Positions 46,229 through 54,735 of a DNA stretch of 64,000 bases are shown one piece after another (the first letter of the stretch is position 1; every line of letters begins with the position of its first letter). Under the pieces are notes generated by a model. It did not search any database and was not told where the DNA came from. It saw nothing but the letters and a program-made list of their open reading frames with translations. This DNA comes from Arthrobacter sp. S41 (GTDB taxonomy: Bacteria; Actinomycetota; Actinomycetes; Actinomycetales; Micrococcaceae): NCBI RefSeq assembly GCF_004320535.1, contig NZ_SIHY01000001.1, forward strand, positions 2,356,001-2,420,000, given 5' to 3'. The translations under genes and the position numbers were made by a program.

Positions 46229-47023
46229 GTGATCAAGCTGATCGCCTCGGACCTGGACGGGACTATCGTTTCCCCGGACGGGACCATTTCCGAGCGTACT
46301 CGACGCGCATTCTTAGACGCTCGAGAAGCCGGAATCCAGATCGTATTTGTCACCGGCAGACCCTTTCGCTGGCTAAGTCCGATCATCCAAGCCTTTGGTG
46401 GCTTAGGCACGGTGATCTGTTCCAACGGCGCGGTGCTCTACGACTTAGAACAAGACGAAGTGATCTGGTCACGCACGCTCAGCGCTGCTTTGGCACGTAA
46501 AGCTGCAGAAATCATTTTGCAGGTGGACCCGGAAGCTAGCTTTGCCGCCGAAACCACCAAGGGCTTGCACCTCTCGGACGGTTTTGCCGAACCCCATCAT
46601 CGACTTGATGACTGTGCGGAATTGGATCTAACGTCGGATGAAATTGATCAAGAAGGCATCGTTAAGTTCCTAGCTCGCTCAAGAAAACTGACGATGGATG
46701 ATTTTTATGCTGCGGTGCAGCCTGAATTACATCAACTAGTATCAATCACTCATTCGGCTTTTGACGTTTCCCTTTTAGAGATGGCCCACGTGGATATCAA
46801 CAAAGCCAAGACGTTGAACGAGTATTGCCAACGCTTGGGTATCACCCCTGATGAGGTTATGGCGTTTGGGGATATGCCCAACGATATTCAGATGCTCGAA
46901 TTTGCCCAACATGGCTACGCCATGGCTTCGGGGCACCCGACCACGTTGGCTTGTGCCCGCTACCAAGCACCATCCTTTGCCGAGGATGGCGTCGCCCAAA
47001 TCATTGAGGGACTACTGAAATGA
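46229..47023 (+). CDS. Cof-type HAD family hydrolase
   Basis: A 264-residue HAD phosphatase with a class IIB cap. Motif I is ASDLDGTIVS, motif II TGRPF, and motif IV GDMPNDIQML near residue 213. These enzymes remove phosphate from sugar phosphates or nucleotides. The start is GTG 46229, directly after the kinase stop, with GAGGAG upstream. It overlaps the next gene by ATGA. Confidence 0.91.
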   Translation: MIKLIASDLDGTIVSPDGTISERTRRAFLDAREAGIQIVFVTGRPFRWLSPIIQAFGGLGTVICSNGAVLYDLEQDEVIWSRTLSAALARKAAEIILQVDPEASFAAETTKGLHLSDGFAEPHHRLDDCAELDLTSDEIDQEGIVKFLARSRKLTMDDFYAAVQPELHQLVSITHSAFDVSLLEMAHVDINKAKTLNEYCQRLGITPDEVMAFGDMPNDIQMLEFAQHGYAMASGHPTTLACARYQAPSFAEDGVAQIIEGLLK

Positions 47024-47739
47024 CTTTCGCTTTTGCACACCGTGGTGTCCGCACCGGGGATGAAGAAAATACGCTCATCGCTTTCCAGCGTGCAACTGCC
47101 TTGGGCGTGACCCATTTGGAATCAGACCTGCATGCCTCAGCCGATGGCACCGTGTTCCTGTTCCACGATGAGACCTTGGATCGGGTCACCAATGCCAGCG
47201 GAAAATTTGTTGAGCGCACCGACGCAGAATTGGCTGAAGTCCTTGCTGGTGGTCAGCCGTTATGCACCCTGGATGAGGTGCTGGATGCTTTCCCTGAAGC
47301 TATCTTCAACTTGGATGTCAAAGATGATCTGGTCATTGGACCACTGGCGGAATTGATTGAACGCCGTGGGGCGCACGAACAAATCGCGATTGCCGCATTC
47401 CAAAGTGCGCGCACCCACGCGGTGCAACATCTGCTCTCAGCACCCATCAAGCGCTCGCCGGGACGCCGGGAAATCACAGTGATGTGGATCAGCGCCCATC
47501 TTTTAGGCTGGGTACCTAAGAAGCTGGTCAAGGGGTACTGGGCCGTTCAGATTCCATTTAAGCTACACGGACTGCCGGTGGCTACCAACCGCTTCACCAA
47601 GGCCATACAGCGCGCCGGAGCGCAGGTGCACGTGTGGACCGTCAACGACGAACCAATCATGAGGTTATTGGTTGAACGCGAAGTTGACGCGATTATTTCC
47701 GATGAGGCTGAGCTGCTGATGAAGGTTCTGGAAGCCTAA
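47020..47739 (+). CDS. glycerophosphodiester phosphodiesterase
   Basis: A 239-residue GDPD-family enzyme that releases glycerol 3-phosphate from glycerophosphodiesters. The catalytic blocks are FAHRGVRTGDEENT (His-Arg, Glu), HLESDLHASADGTVFLFHD (Glu-Asp, His) and the C-terminal VHVWTVNDE. No signal peptide, so it is cytoplasmic. It ends a four-gene plus-strand run that begins with the PfkB kinase or earlier. Confidence 0.92.
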   Translation: MTFAFAHRGVRTGDEENTLIAFQRATALGVTHLESDLHASADGTVFLFHDETLDRVTNASGKFVERTDAELAEVLAGGQPLCTLDEVLDAFPEAIFNLDVKDDLVIGPLAELIERRGAHEQIAIAAFQSARTHAVQHLLSAPIKRSPGRREITVMWISAHLLGWVPKKLVKGYWAVQIPFKLHGLPVATNRFTKAIQRAGAQVHVWTVNDEPIMRLLVEREVDAIISDEAELLMKVLEA

Positions 47740-47807
47740 AGCAGTCAGCAAAAAAGGTTTAGGTAGAAATCCGCACGAGAGTTCACCGGCCTATTTGCTA
47801 GGCGGAT

Positions 47808-49019
47808 CTACTTGCCTGCCCCGAGGGTGCAGTGCTTGAGCGTATGTTGATTCATTATTTCCGTTTCTGGCTCAAAACCTATTCCTGGCGCTGTTGGAAG
47901 AGGCAAGGTGCCCTCGGAGCTAAGCAGAGCTTGATGCGGCGCATGCCATGAATGCAGTTGCACTTCCCAATCGAGGAATGGAATTTCCAGCTCTGGTCGA
48001 ATGTGCCCGTCTTCAAGACGCACTGGTGGATCCAGAGCAATGATCTGCGCGCTGGCTAGAAGTGCTGGTCCGAAGTAGAAGCAATGGGGAATGACGTGCA
48101 CGTTGAGTCTTCTACCGGCTTCGCGCACCTGCAACATTGCACTGACTCCACCGATCTTGCCGATGCTTGGCTGGGCAAACTCTAGGGCACCGCGCGCCAT
48201 GTCATTGATGAGGCCATTGGTACCTGAGTGATTCTCACCTGCGGAAACATTGCTGAATTCGGAATTCAGTGCTTGCAGTGACTGCGAATCATCTGGTGGG
48301 AAAACTGGTTCCTCGATCCACAAGAGGTTCATGTCGGAAAGCTGTTCAAAAGCCGCACGGGCCTCCGACAATTTCCATTTGCAGTTCACATCGACCATCA
48401 ACGGGTAGTCTCCGACGGCCTGCCGTGCTGCCTGAATTGCTGGTCTCGAGGATTCGTGTAATTTGAATGCCTTGAATCCACGGGACATAGCGCGGGAAAG
48501 GTGGAAGGAAACCTCTCCCGGGTCCTCGGCGTAATGAACCAGCGATGCATAGGCGTTGATCTCGTGGCGAGAATTGGCATTAATGTACTCACGCAGGGTT
48601 TTGCCGGCCCGCTTCGACGCAATATCCCATAGCGCGATGTCGATAGCAGACAGCGCATATTCAACAGGACCACTACGCCCGAATGCATGAAAGGCGTATT
48701 CCGCGGCGGGAAGACACTCGTCCAACTCAGTGCTTCGCCCCAAGAAGAAGGGCGCCACAATATGCTCAAGTGCTGCCCACGTAGCTGGATTCGCCTTGTG
48801 CCCAAAGCCTTCACCCCAACCGACAAGTCCCTGGACGGTCGTGATTTTTACGATCAAGGATTCCATCTGGGTGAAAGCCCGCGATGATGCATTGAAAGTA
48901 TCGATTGATTCCGCATTGGAATCTTCTGTTTTGCGACGCATCGCGTCAAATGGCAGCGAAATTAGATAGAGTTCTATGGACTCAACAATGTCCTTAAATT
49001 CGCTTCTGACCTGAGACAA
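47808..49019 (-). CDS. enolase superfamily (mandelate racemase/muconate lactonizing type) enzyme with unusual active site
   Basis: A 403-residue enzyme with an N-terminal capping domain and a TIM barrel. Metal ligands are spaced as usual: Asp in VDVN, Glu in WIEEP 26 residues later and Glu in SAGEN another 26 later. The base on the second strand reads FKLH instead of KxK. The His-Asp dyad lacks its Asp: AQPSIGKIGGV has Ser where PDxxKIGG is normal, while His in PHCF is kept. In this family such enzymes act as sugar-acid dehydratases or racemases. The altered residues make the reaction uncertain. It is divergent from the ABC permease operon and probably shares the operator at 49175. Confidence 0.85.
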   Translation of the reverse strand: MSQVRSEFKDIVESIELYLISLPFDAMRRKTEDSNAESIDTFNASSRAFTQMESLIVKITTVQGLVGWGEGFGHKANPATWAALEHIVAPFFLGRSTELDECLPAAEYAFHAFGRSGPVEYALSAIDIALWDIASKRAGKTLREYINANSRHEINAYASLVHYAEDPGEVSFHLSRAMSRGFKAFKLHESSRPAIQAARQAVGDYPLMVDVNCKWKLSEARAAFEQLSDMNLLWIEEPVFPPDDSQSLQALNSEFSNVSAGENHSGTNGLINDMARGALEFAQPSIGKIGGVSAMLQVREAGRRLNVHVIPHCFYFGPALLASAQIIALDPPVRLEDGHIRPELEIPFLDWEVQLHSWHAPHQALLSSEGTLPLPTAPGIGFEPETEIMNQHTLKHCTLGAGK

Positions 49020-49129
49020 TTTATGAATCCTTCATTGAATCACTGATTTTTCTGGAGGGCACCCTTGAGGCCCGAGAGTTGGCATTGAGGATGTAAGCGC
49101 CACTACTGCAACTCATCTTACGAATGTGG

Positions 49130-49190
49130 TTGACCTCACGTTGGTCTTTAGTTTAGCGTTATGGAACAGAGATTGGAAAGCGCATTCCAA
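49130..49190 (+). promoter_or_regulatory. promoter and LacI-type operator 1 of the sugar cluster
   Basis: TTGACC (49130-49135) and TAGCGT (49154-49159) are 18 bases apart and could be the permease promoter. TTGGAAAGCGCATTCCAA (49173-49190) follows, a near-perfect palindrome with core GGAAAGCGCATTCC at 49175-49188. The same core recurs at 60251 and 61467. It lies between the divergent enolase-family and permease genes. Confidence 0.72.
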
Positions 49191-49230
49191 CGTGTGTTGG
49201 CGAAGCATTTCTTAAAGCAAGGAGTCAGTC

Positions 49231-49293
49231 ATGTCGGTCCCGATTCGCAAGGGGCACCCTAGCGTTCTGATGAAAGGAGGTGATGGCCAGTGA
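49231..49293 (+). CDS. 20-residue leader reading frame
   Basis: An ATG with AAGGAG upstream opens 20 codons (MSVPIRKGHPSVLMKGGDGQ) whose TGA overlaps the permease GTG as GTGA. The permease ribosome-binding site GGAGGTGAT lies inside this frame, encoding KGGD. Ribosomes finishing the leader would be placed to start the permease. It may be a coupling peptide without its own function. Confidence 0.5.
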   Translation: MSVPIRKGHPSVLMKGGDGQ

Positions 49294-50216
49294 GCGCCAT
49301 TGCCGAGTTGCAAAGCCTGAGTAAGAGTAAAGGTAAGAAGGCTCCTGCAAAAGATAACAAGGCCGCCCATATCTTCCTGATTCCATGGACGATAGGGCTC
49401 TTCCTGGTCACTTTGGGACCGATGGCGATGTCCTTATATCTCGCTTTTACGGACTACAACCTGTTGCAGTCACCGGAATTTACCGGGTTTGCAAACATCG
49501 AGCGGATGTTGGACGACCAACGACTGCATAATTCGCTGCGTGTGACCTTTACCTACGTTCTTATCGGTGTCCCGCTGCAACTTGCAGTTGCCCTCGCTGT
49601 TGCAATCTTGCTGGACCGGGGAATGCGCGGACTATCGTTCTACCGATCCGTTTTCTACCTCCCATCAATGCTCGGCTCGTCAGTAGCCATCGCAGTGTTG
49701 TGGAAGCAGATCTTTGGAACGACCGGCCTGGTCAACCAGATGCTCGAACTTGTAGGGATCCAAGGTATTGGCTGGATTTCGGATCCGAACACATCGCTTG
49801 GAAGCCTGATCCTGCTGAACGTCTGGACCTTCGGATCACCCATGGTGATCTTCTTGGCTGGATTGCGCCAAGTTCCTGCCATGTACTACGAAGCCGCGTC
49901 CATTGACGGCGCATCCAAGTGGCGTCAGTTCCGGAGCATTACGCTCCCGATGATTAGCCCGATTATCTTCTTCAACCTCGTTTTGCAGATCATCGGAGCT
50001 TTCCAGAACTTCACCCAAGCCTTCATTGTTTCCAACGGTTCGGGCGGACCGGCCGACTCCACGATGTTCTTCACTCTGTATCTGTATCAGCAAGGCTTCA
50101 AGCAATTCGACATGGGATACGCATCGGCCATGGCCTGGCTCTTGGTCCTCATCGTCGGCGCTTTTACCGCCGTGAACTTCTTAGTTTCAAAGTATTGGGT
50201 GTTCTACGATGACTAA
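49290..50216 (+). CDS. ABC transporter permease, carbohydrate type (MalF-like)
   Basis: A 308-residue inner-membrane permease with six spans. AHIFLIPWTIGLFLVTLGPM starts the first span; the ATPase-contact EAA loop is YYEAASIDGASKWRQFRSIT. GTG start with a strong GGAGGTGAT site. The next permease overlaps by 8 bases. With it and the solute-binding lipoprotein at 61548 it forms a CUT1-type importer. No ATPase gene is present here, so a shared MsiK-like ATPase is likely (inference). Confidence 0.93.
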   Translation: MSAIAELQSLSKSKGKKAPAKDNKAAHIFLIPWTIGLFLVTLGPMAMSLYLAFTDYNLLQSPEFTGFANIERMLDDQRLHNSLRVTFTYVLIGVPLQLAVALAVAILLDRGMRGLSFYRSVFYLPSMLGSSVAIAVLWKQIFGTTGLVNQMLELVGIQGIGWISDPNTSLGSLILLNVWTFGSPMVIFLAGLRQVPAMYYEAASIDGASKWRQFRSITLPMISPIIFFNLVLQIIGAFQNFTQAFIVSNGSGGPADSTMFFTLYLYQQGFKQFDMGYASAMAWLLVLIVGAFTAVNFLVSKYWVFYDD

Positions 50217-51189
50217 TCAAACTTCGGTACCGCAGTCAGAAGATCTTGAACAAACTCCGCAAGATCATGCTCTCGACGAGGAAAAGATGATGGGCCAGAA
50301 CCTGCCGGTCGGCGGAACTGATGCCACCGGGCGCAGGGTTAAAGGCCATCGGCCAAAGGCGCGCACACCGCTTCGTTCCGTCGTAAAACACACACTGTTG
50401 CTGCTGGCCGCAGGGGTAATGATTTACCCGCTGTTGTGGATGGTAGCCAGTTCTTTCAGGCCTAATGATCTGATTTTCCGCGAAGCTGGCCTCGTCATTT
50501 CGCAGGTAGATTGGAACAACTACCCCAATGGTTGGGACGCCCTTTCTGAGCCGTTCAGCAAGTACCTGCTGAACTCGGCCGTCCTGGTCATTGGATGCAT
50601 CGTCGGAAATCTTGTTTCGTGTTCAATGGCCGCTTATGCCTTTGCCCGACTTGAGTTCAAATTCAAGAAGATCATGTTTGTGCTCATGCTGATGACCATC
50701 ATGCTTCCGATTCACGTGATCATCGTGCCGCAGTACGTCATGTTTTCTCAGATCGGATGGGTCAACACCTTCTGGCCGATTATCGTCCCGAAGCTGCTGG
50801 CAACCGACGGTTTCTTCATCTTCCTCATGATCCAGTTCATTCGAGGTATCCCTAAAGATATGGACGAAGCTGCCCGTATCGACGGTGCCGGACACCCCCG
50901 GATCTTCCTGCAGGTCATCTTGCCGCTGATGGTTCCAGCGTTAGCGACCACAGCGATTTTCACCTTCATCTGGACCTGGAGCGACTTCTTCACTTCCTTG
51001 ATCTACCTGACCAATCCAAGCAATTACACGGTGCAGGTGGCATTGAACGCCTTCATTGATTCAACGGGTGAATCGAACTGGGGAGCCCTGTTCGCCATGT
51101 CGATCGTTACGCTCGTCCCGGTCTTCCTAGCATTCCTCTTCGGTCAAAAATATCTGGTCAAAGGCATTGCTACTACCGGCATCAAATAA
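50209..51189 (+). CDS. ABC transporter permease, carbohydrate type (MalG-like)
   Basis: A 326-residue permease with six spans and an N-terminal cytoplasmic extension of about 55 polar residues that is longer than usual. The EAA loop is MDEAARIDGAGHPRIFLQVI. It overlaps the preceding permease by 8 bases. Together they are the membrane part of an oligosaccharide or sugar-derivative importer. Confidence 0.93.
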   Translation: MTNQTSVPQSEDLEQTPQDHALDEEKMMGQNLPVGGTDATGRRVKGHRPKARTPLRSVVKHTLLLLAAGVMIYPLLWMVASSFRPNDLIFREAGLVISQVDWNNYPNGWDALSEPFSKYLLNSAVLVIGCIVGNLVSCSMAAYAFARLEFKFKKIMFVLMLMTIMLPIHVIIVPQYVMFSQIGWVNTFWPIIVPKLLATDGFFIFLMIQFIRGIPKDMDEAARIDGAGHPRIFLQVILPLMVPALATTAIFTFIWTWSDFFTSLIYLTNPSNYTVQVALNAFIDSTGESNWGALFAMSIVTLVPVFLAFLFGQKYLVKGIATTGIK

Positions 51190-51196
51190 GGAAAGA

Positions 51197-51229
51197 GATT
51201 GGCCCGGCGTTTCAGACTCCGGGCCAATC
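51197..51229 (+). terminator. hairpin between permease and oxidoreductase genes
   Basis: GATTGGCCCGG (51197-51207) pairs with CCGGGCCAATC (51219-51229), 8 bases after the permease stop. No long T-run follows, so it may only lower downstream expression or protect the permease mRNA. Confidence 0.5.
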
Positions 51230-51280
51230 GCATCTTGTCATCTCGGCAAATACTGCAGCACCTAGCTAAGGAGAAAACTG

Positions 51281-52636
51281 ATGGGAACAACAACACGTAA
51301 GCGCTACGTGCTGATCGGGGCCGGGAACAGATGCGAAATGTACATCACCTCAATCCTTGGCGACCACAGCAACGTAGCTGAATTGGTTGCCTTAACGGAT
51401 ACAAACCCAGGCCGGGTCGAGTACTACCAAGACGTTGTCGAGCAGAGCTTTGGGGAACGCTTGGGCTCCTTCGACCCCGACGAGCTGGATTCATTCATCC
51501 GCGAAAATTCCATTGATCGGGTCATCATCACGACGCCGGACTATACCCACGCCGCCCTGATTTGCACCGCCATGTATGCGGGGGCCGATGTCATTGTAGA
51601 GAAGCCGCTGACCATCGATGCGGCGAGTACCGCGCGCATAGCGCAAGCCGTAGACGATACCGGTCGCGAGGTGATCGTCGCTTTTAACTATCGTTACTCA
51701 CCGCGAAATACGGCGTTGAAAAAGGCCATTGATGATGGACTGATCGGTCAGGTGACGTCGATAGATTTCAGCTGGATGCTCGACACCGTTCACGGAGCTG
51801 ACTACTTCCGTCGCTGGCATCGACTCAAGGAGAATTCCGGCGGGTTACTGATCCACAAATCTAGTCATCATTTTGACCTCGTCAACTGGTGGCTTGATGA
51901 TTCGCCTCAGAGCGTTTTTGCTGCCGGCGGCCTCAAATTTTATGGCCCAAAAAACGCCGCTGCGCGAGGACTGCAGACCCACGAACGCGGCACGCATGAG
52001 CTAAGCGATCAAGAGCCCTTTGATCTGGACTTGCGTAGTGACGAACGCTTAGAGAAGTTGTACTTGGCTAATGAACATTTGGATGGTTACCGCCGCGATC
52101 AAGGCGTTTTTAATGGGCAAATTTCCATTGAAGACAATCTGAGCCTGACCGTTCAATACGACAAAGGCACCATTCTTTCCTATTCGCTTAATGCGCACAG
52201 TCCGTGGGAAGGATACCGAGTTGCGATCAACGGAACCGAAGGGCGTCTGGAACTTGATGTAGTTGAGCGGGCGGCGGTCCTACCGGCCTCCGGCGGCCGT
52301 CCAGTTGATCCCTCTTACAACGACGATGGTCAGAGCAGCAAAGTGCGTTCCAAGGGGGAACGGCTCATACTTCAACGCCATTGGCAAGAAGCGGAAGAAA
52401 TTCCCATTATCAATTCCGAAGGTTCGCACGGTGGAGGCGATAAGCTTCTGCTTCAAGAACTCTTCCAGGGCCAGCAAGTTGACGGATATTCGCGGCAGGC
52501 CGGATTCCTTGATGGCGTACGAGCGATTGCGGTGGGAATCTGCGGGAACACTTCTTTGGAAACAGGCGAGCTAGTGAACGTGCGTTTTGCTGGACTGGGC
52601 GTTAATTTCTCAGCTGTCGACAAGGCTCAGGTGTAA
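51281..52636 (+). CDS. Gfo/Idh/MocA family oxidoreductase
   Basis: A 451-residue NAD(P)-dependent sugar dehydrogenase. The Rossmann start is VLIGAGNRCEMY, the catalytic Lys is in VEKPLT and the C-terminal substrate domain includes HKSSHHFDLVNWW. It is longer than most (about 340-390) because of insertions between 240 and 300. TAAGGAG before the ATG. It probably oxidises or epimerises a sugar taken up by the ABC system. Confidence 0.9.
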   Translation: MGTTTRKRYVLIGAGNRCEMYITSILGDHSNVAELVALTDTNPGRVEYYQDVVEQSFGERLGSFDPDELDSFIRENSIDRVIITTPDYTHAALICTAMYAGADVIVEKPLTIDAASTARIAQAVDDTGREVIVAFNYRYSPRNTALKKAIDDGLIGQVTSIDFSWMLDTVHGADYFRRWHRLKENSGGLLIHKSSHHFDLVNWWLDDSPQSVFAAGGLKFYGPKNAAARGLQTHERGTHELSDQEPFDLDLRSDERLEKLYLANEHLDGYRRDQGVFNGQISIEDNLSLTVQYDKGTILSYSLNAHSPWEGYRVAINGTEGRLELDVVERAAVLPASGGRPVDPSYNDDGQSSKVRSKGERLILQRHWQEAEEIPIINSEGSHGGGDKLLLQELFQGQQVDGYSRQAGFLDGVRAIAVGICGNTSLETGELVNVRFAGLGVNFSAVDKAQV

Positions 52637-52644
52637 TTGAATCC

Positions 52645-53553
52645 ATGCGTGAAAAGGTAATTATTACCGGCGGTTCAGGTCGCCTCGGGCGGTCGGTTGT
52701 CGATGGTTTTGCAGCCGCAGGCCATGAAGTTATTTCACTGGATCGGGGATTGCCCGAGGAACCAGTGGCCGGCGTTGACTACCGCAGTATTGATCTACAA
52801 GACGCCGAAGCAACACAGACACTATTCAAAGAAATCAACCCCCAGGCAGTCGTCTCGTTGGCGGCCATGGCCGTTCCGTTCATGGCCCCTGAAGAGGTGC
52901 TTTTGCAGACCAACGCTACGATTGCGCACAACGTCACCTCTGCAGCCGTAGAGTCAGGTGCGACGCGGGTGGTCTTGGCCTCCAGCCCTTCGATTATGGG
53001 CTACGGATCTCCCGGTGGGTGGGTCCCTGAAAAGCTTCCACTGGACGAAAATGAAACGCCGAGACCCTGGCATGCTTATGGACTATCCAAGTTTGTGGCA
53101 GAACAGATCGCGGCAATGTTCGCGGCCAAGTTGGGTCCCGAGAGCCCGGTGAAATTTGTGTCGTTCCGCCCGTGCTTTGTGATCGCAAAAGAAGAGTGGG
53201 AGGGAGCGCTGACCCAACAAGGCCACACCGTGGCCGAGCGTTTGGCGGATCCAACGCTATCGGCGCCGGCGCTGTTCAATTATGTCGATGCCCGCGACGT
53301 TTCGGACTTCTTGCTGCTACTTATTCAGCGATTTGATCGCGTCAACAGTGGCGATGTTTTCTTCGTCGGTGCCCAGGATGCCATGGCTACACGTCCACTG
53401 GCGGAAATCATTCCAGAGATCTATCCGGAACTCGCAGAGTTGGCACAAGAACTGACTGGGCAGAGCCCGGCCTTCAGTATCCAGAAAGCACGCGAGGTGA
53501 TCGGTTGGGAACCAAAGCGAAGCTGGCGAACTGAACTCAAGATCAAAGTCTAG
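52645..53553 (+). CDS. NAD-dependent epimerase/dehydratase (extended SDR)
   Basis: A 302-residue extended short-chain dehydrogenase. N-terminal IITGGSGRLGRSVVDGF binds NAD(P). The active-site region has Ser in LASSPSIMGYG and the HAYGLSKFVAEQ segment with YxxxK. It follows the oxidoreductase by 8 bases, so both are probably in one operon. Substrate unknown; likely a sugar or sugar-acid dehydrogenase such as a uronate dehydrogenase relative. Confidence 0.88.
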   Translation: MREKVIITGGSGRLGRSVVDGFAAAGHEVISLDRGLPEEPVAGVDYRSIDLQDAEATQTLFKEINPQAVVSLAAMAVPFMAPEEVLLQTNATIAHNVTSAAVESGATRVVLASSPSIMGYGSPGGWVPEKLPLDENETPRPWHAYGLSKFVAEQIAAMFAAKLGPESPVKFVSFRPCFVIAKEEWEGALTQQGHTVAERLADPTLSAPALFNYVDARDVSDFLLLLIQRFDRVNSGDVFFVGAQDAMATRPLAEIIPEIYPELAELAQELTGQSPAFSIQKAREVIGWEPKRSWRTELKIKV

Positions 53554-53570
53554 GAAATTTGAGTAAAGAC

Positions 53571-53615
53571 AAACCGGTGAGTACGAGGATTTTCTCTCCT
53601 CGTACTCACTGGTTT
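53571..53615. terminator. bidirectional terminator between convergent operons
   Basis: AAACCGGTGAGTACGAGG (53571-53588) pairs with CCTCGTACTCACTGGTTT (53598-53615), one wobble pair, flanked by A-rich and T-rich ends, so it can work in both directions. Confidence 0.8.
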
Positions 53616-53629
53616 TCTTCTTCGCGACG

Positions 53630-54724
53630 TTATCGTTGCAGTACTTGGGGCCTGGGCAATCCATTGATTATTGTTGCTGGCCACTGTGGATCGACGCTCA
53701 GCACTTCAATGTCACCCGAATCCGTGAGCAGCATGGTGTCCTCAACCTTGAACATGAGGCCATCGCGTTCTGCACTCGGATTAAATGCGAACGCTTGATT
53801 CGGCTGAAAGACGTCGACAGACTCAGGTGAGAATCGGGGATCCCGTCCGTTATATCCGGCTATTCCTCCTTGATGATGTCGTGTCCATTCATCCTCATCA
53901 AATCCGTGGGCCGGGTATGCCTGCTCAATGGCGGGTAGTAGTTCGCCCAGTGCTTTGCCGTGTGCAATACCGCGAATGATCTCTGCCTCAACCTTAAGAA
54001 TGTCAGCTTCACCAGCAAGCTCCTGCGCCGTTGGCGGGGCATAGCGGACCCAGCGCGTGAGATTAGCAATCAGGCCGTGGCGCCTGACGCACAGTACAGC
54101 CATCGCCTTTCGGCCCAACGGGGCCATTGTCGGCAATGGGTGTCGATACTGGACACGAGTGGAGCCACTGACCAGTGCCACGAGCACATCTCCACCCAGC
54201 GCAATTGCACCGGCTGAAAGGTGGGCTGCGACGGCATATTCGGAATCGTCACTGGAAGTTTCAGCTAGAACCTTAGTCATCACCGAAGCGGTGTCTTGGC
54301 ACAGCCGGCGGTAGCGGTCTACTTCTGCTAGGGACAAAGCCGAGCGCAGGGCACGAAGCTCCTGATCGATCTGGGCCTCGGCAAGAATATTCCAGTCACT
54401 GGCCTCGGGGAACCACGAACTGATGTTATCCAGCGGCTCATACCACTTGGTGACATGGATCGTCAGCTGGTTCTGACCCGTGACTTCTTCATCTTGGATT
54501 CGCTGAGCTTCACTGATTGATGTAGCAAGTTCGCATCCGCGTGCATGAACCAGAACCGTGAGGATCGGGGGAGCGGCCAGCGAAACATGCGTGCGCGCAC
54601 CGTCAAGGAACCACGCAAGCGATGCGGGAGTGGACAGCAACAATGCTTGCGCACCCTGATTATGGATGATTTCCATCAGCTGAGCATGTTTTTTCGTGTA
54701 CCTACCGGCTACCGCTGTACGCAT
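53630..54724 (-). CDS. M24 (pita-bread) family protein without canonical metal ligands
   Basis: A 364-residue protein with an N-terminal creatinase-like domain (to about 130) and a C-terminal pita-bread domain. In active metallopeptidases two aspartates sit in blocks like VLVDFG and SDITR; here the matching stretch reads AVLCVRRHGLIANLTRW, with neither. A His in TRHHQGGIAGYNG and a Glu in FKVEDTMLL remain. It is therefore unlikely to be a normal aminopeptidase and may be a creatinase-like hydrolase or a non-enzyme. AGGAGG before the ATG; last gene of the minus-strand operon. Confidence 0.82.
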   Translation of the reverse strand: MRTAVAGRYTKKHAQLMEIIHNQGAQALLLSTPASLAWFLDGARTHVSLAAPPILTVLVHARGCELATSISEAQRIQDEEVTGQNQLTIHVTKWYEPLDNISSWFPEASDWNILAEAQIDQELRALRSALSLAEVDRYRRLCQDTASVMTKVLAETSSDDSEYAVAAHLSAGAIALGGDVLVALVSGSTRVQYRHPLPTMAPLGRKAMAVLCVRRHGLIANLTRWVRYAPPTAQELAGEADILKVEAEIIRGIAHGKALGELLPAIEQAYPAHGFDEDEWTRHHQGGIAGYNGRDPRFSPESVDVFQPNQAFAFNPSAERDGLMFKVEDTMLLTDSGDIEVLSVDPQWPATIINGLPRPQVLQR

Positions 54725-54735
54725 ATTCGATCCTC

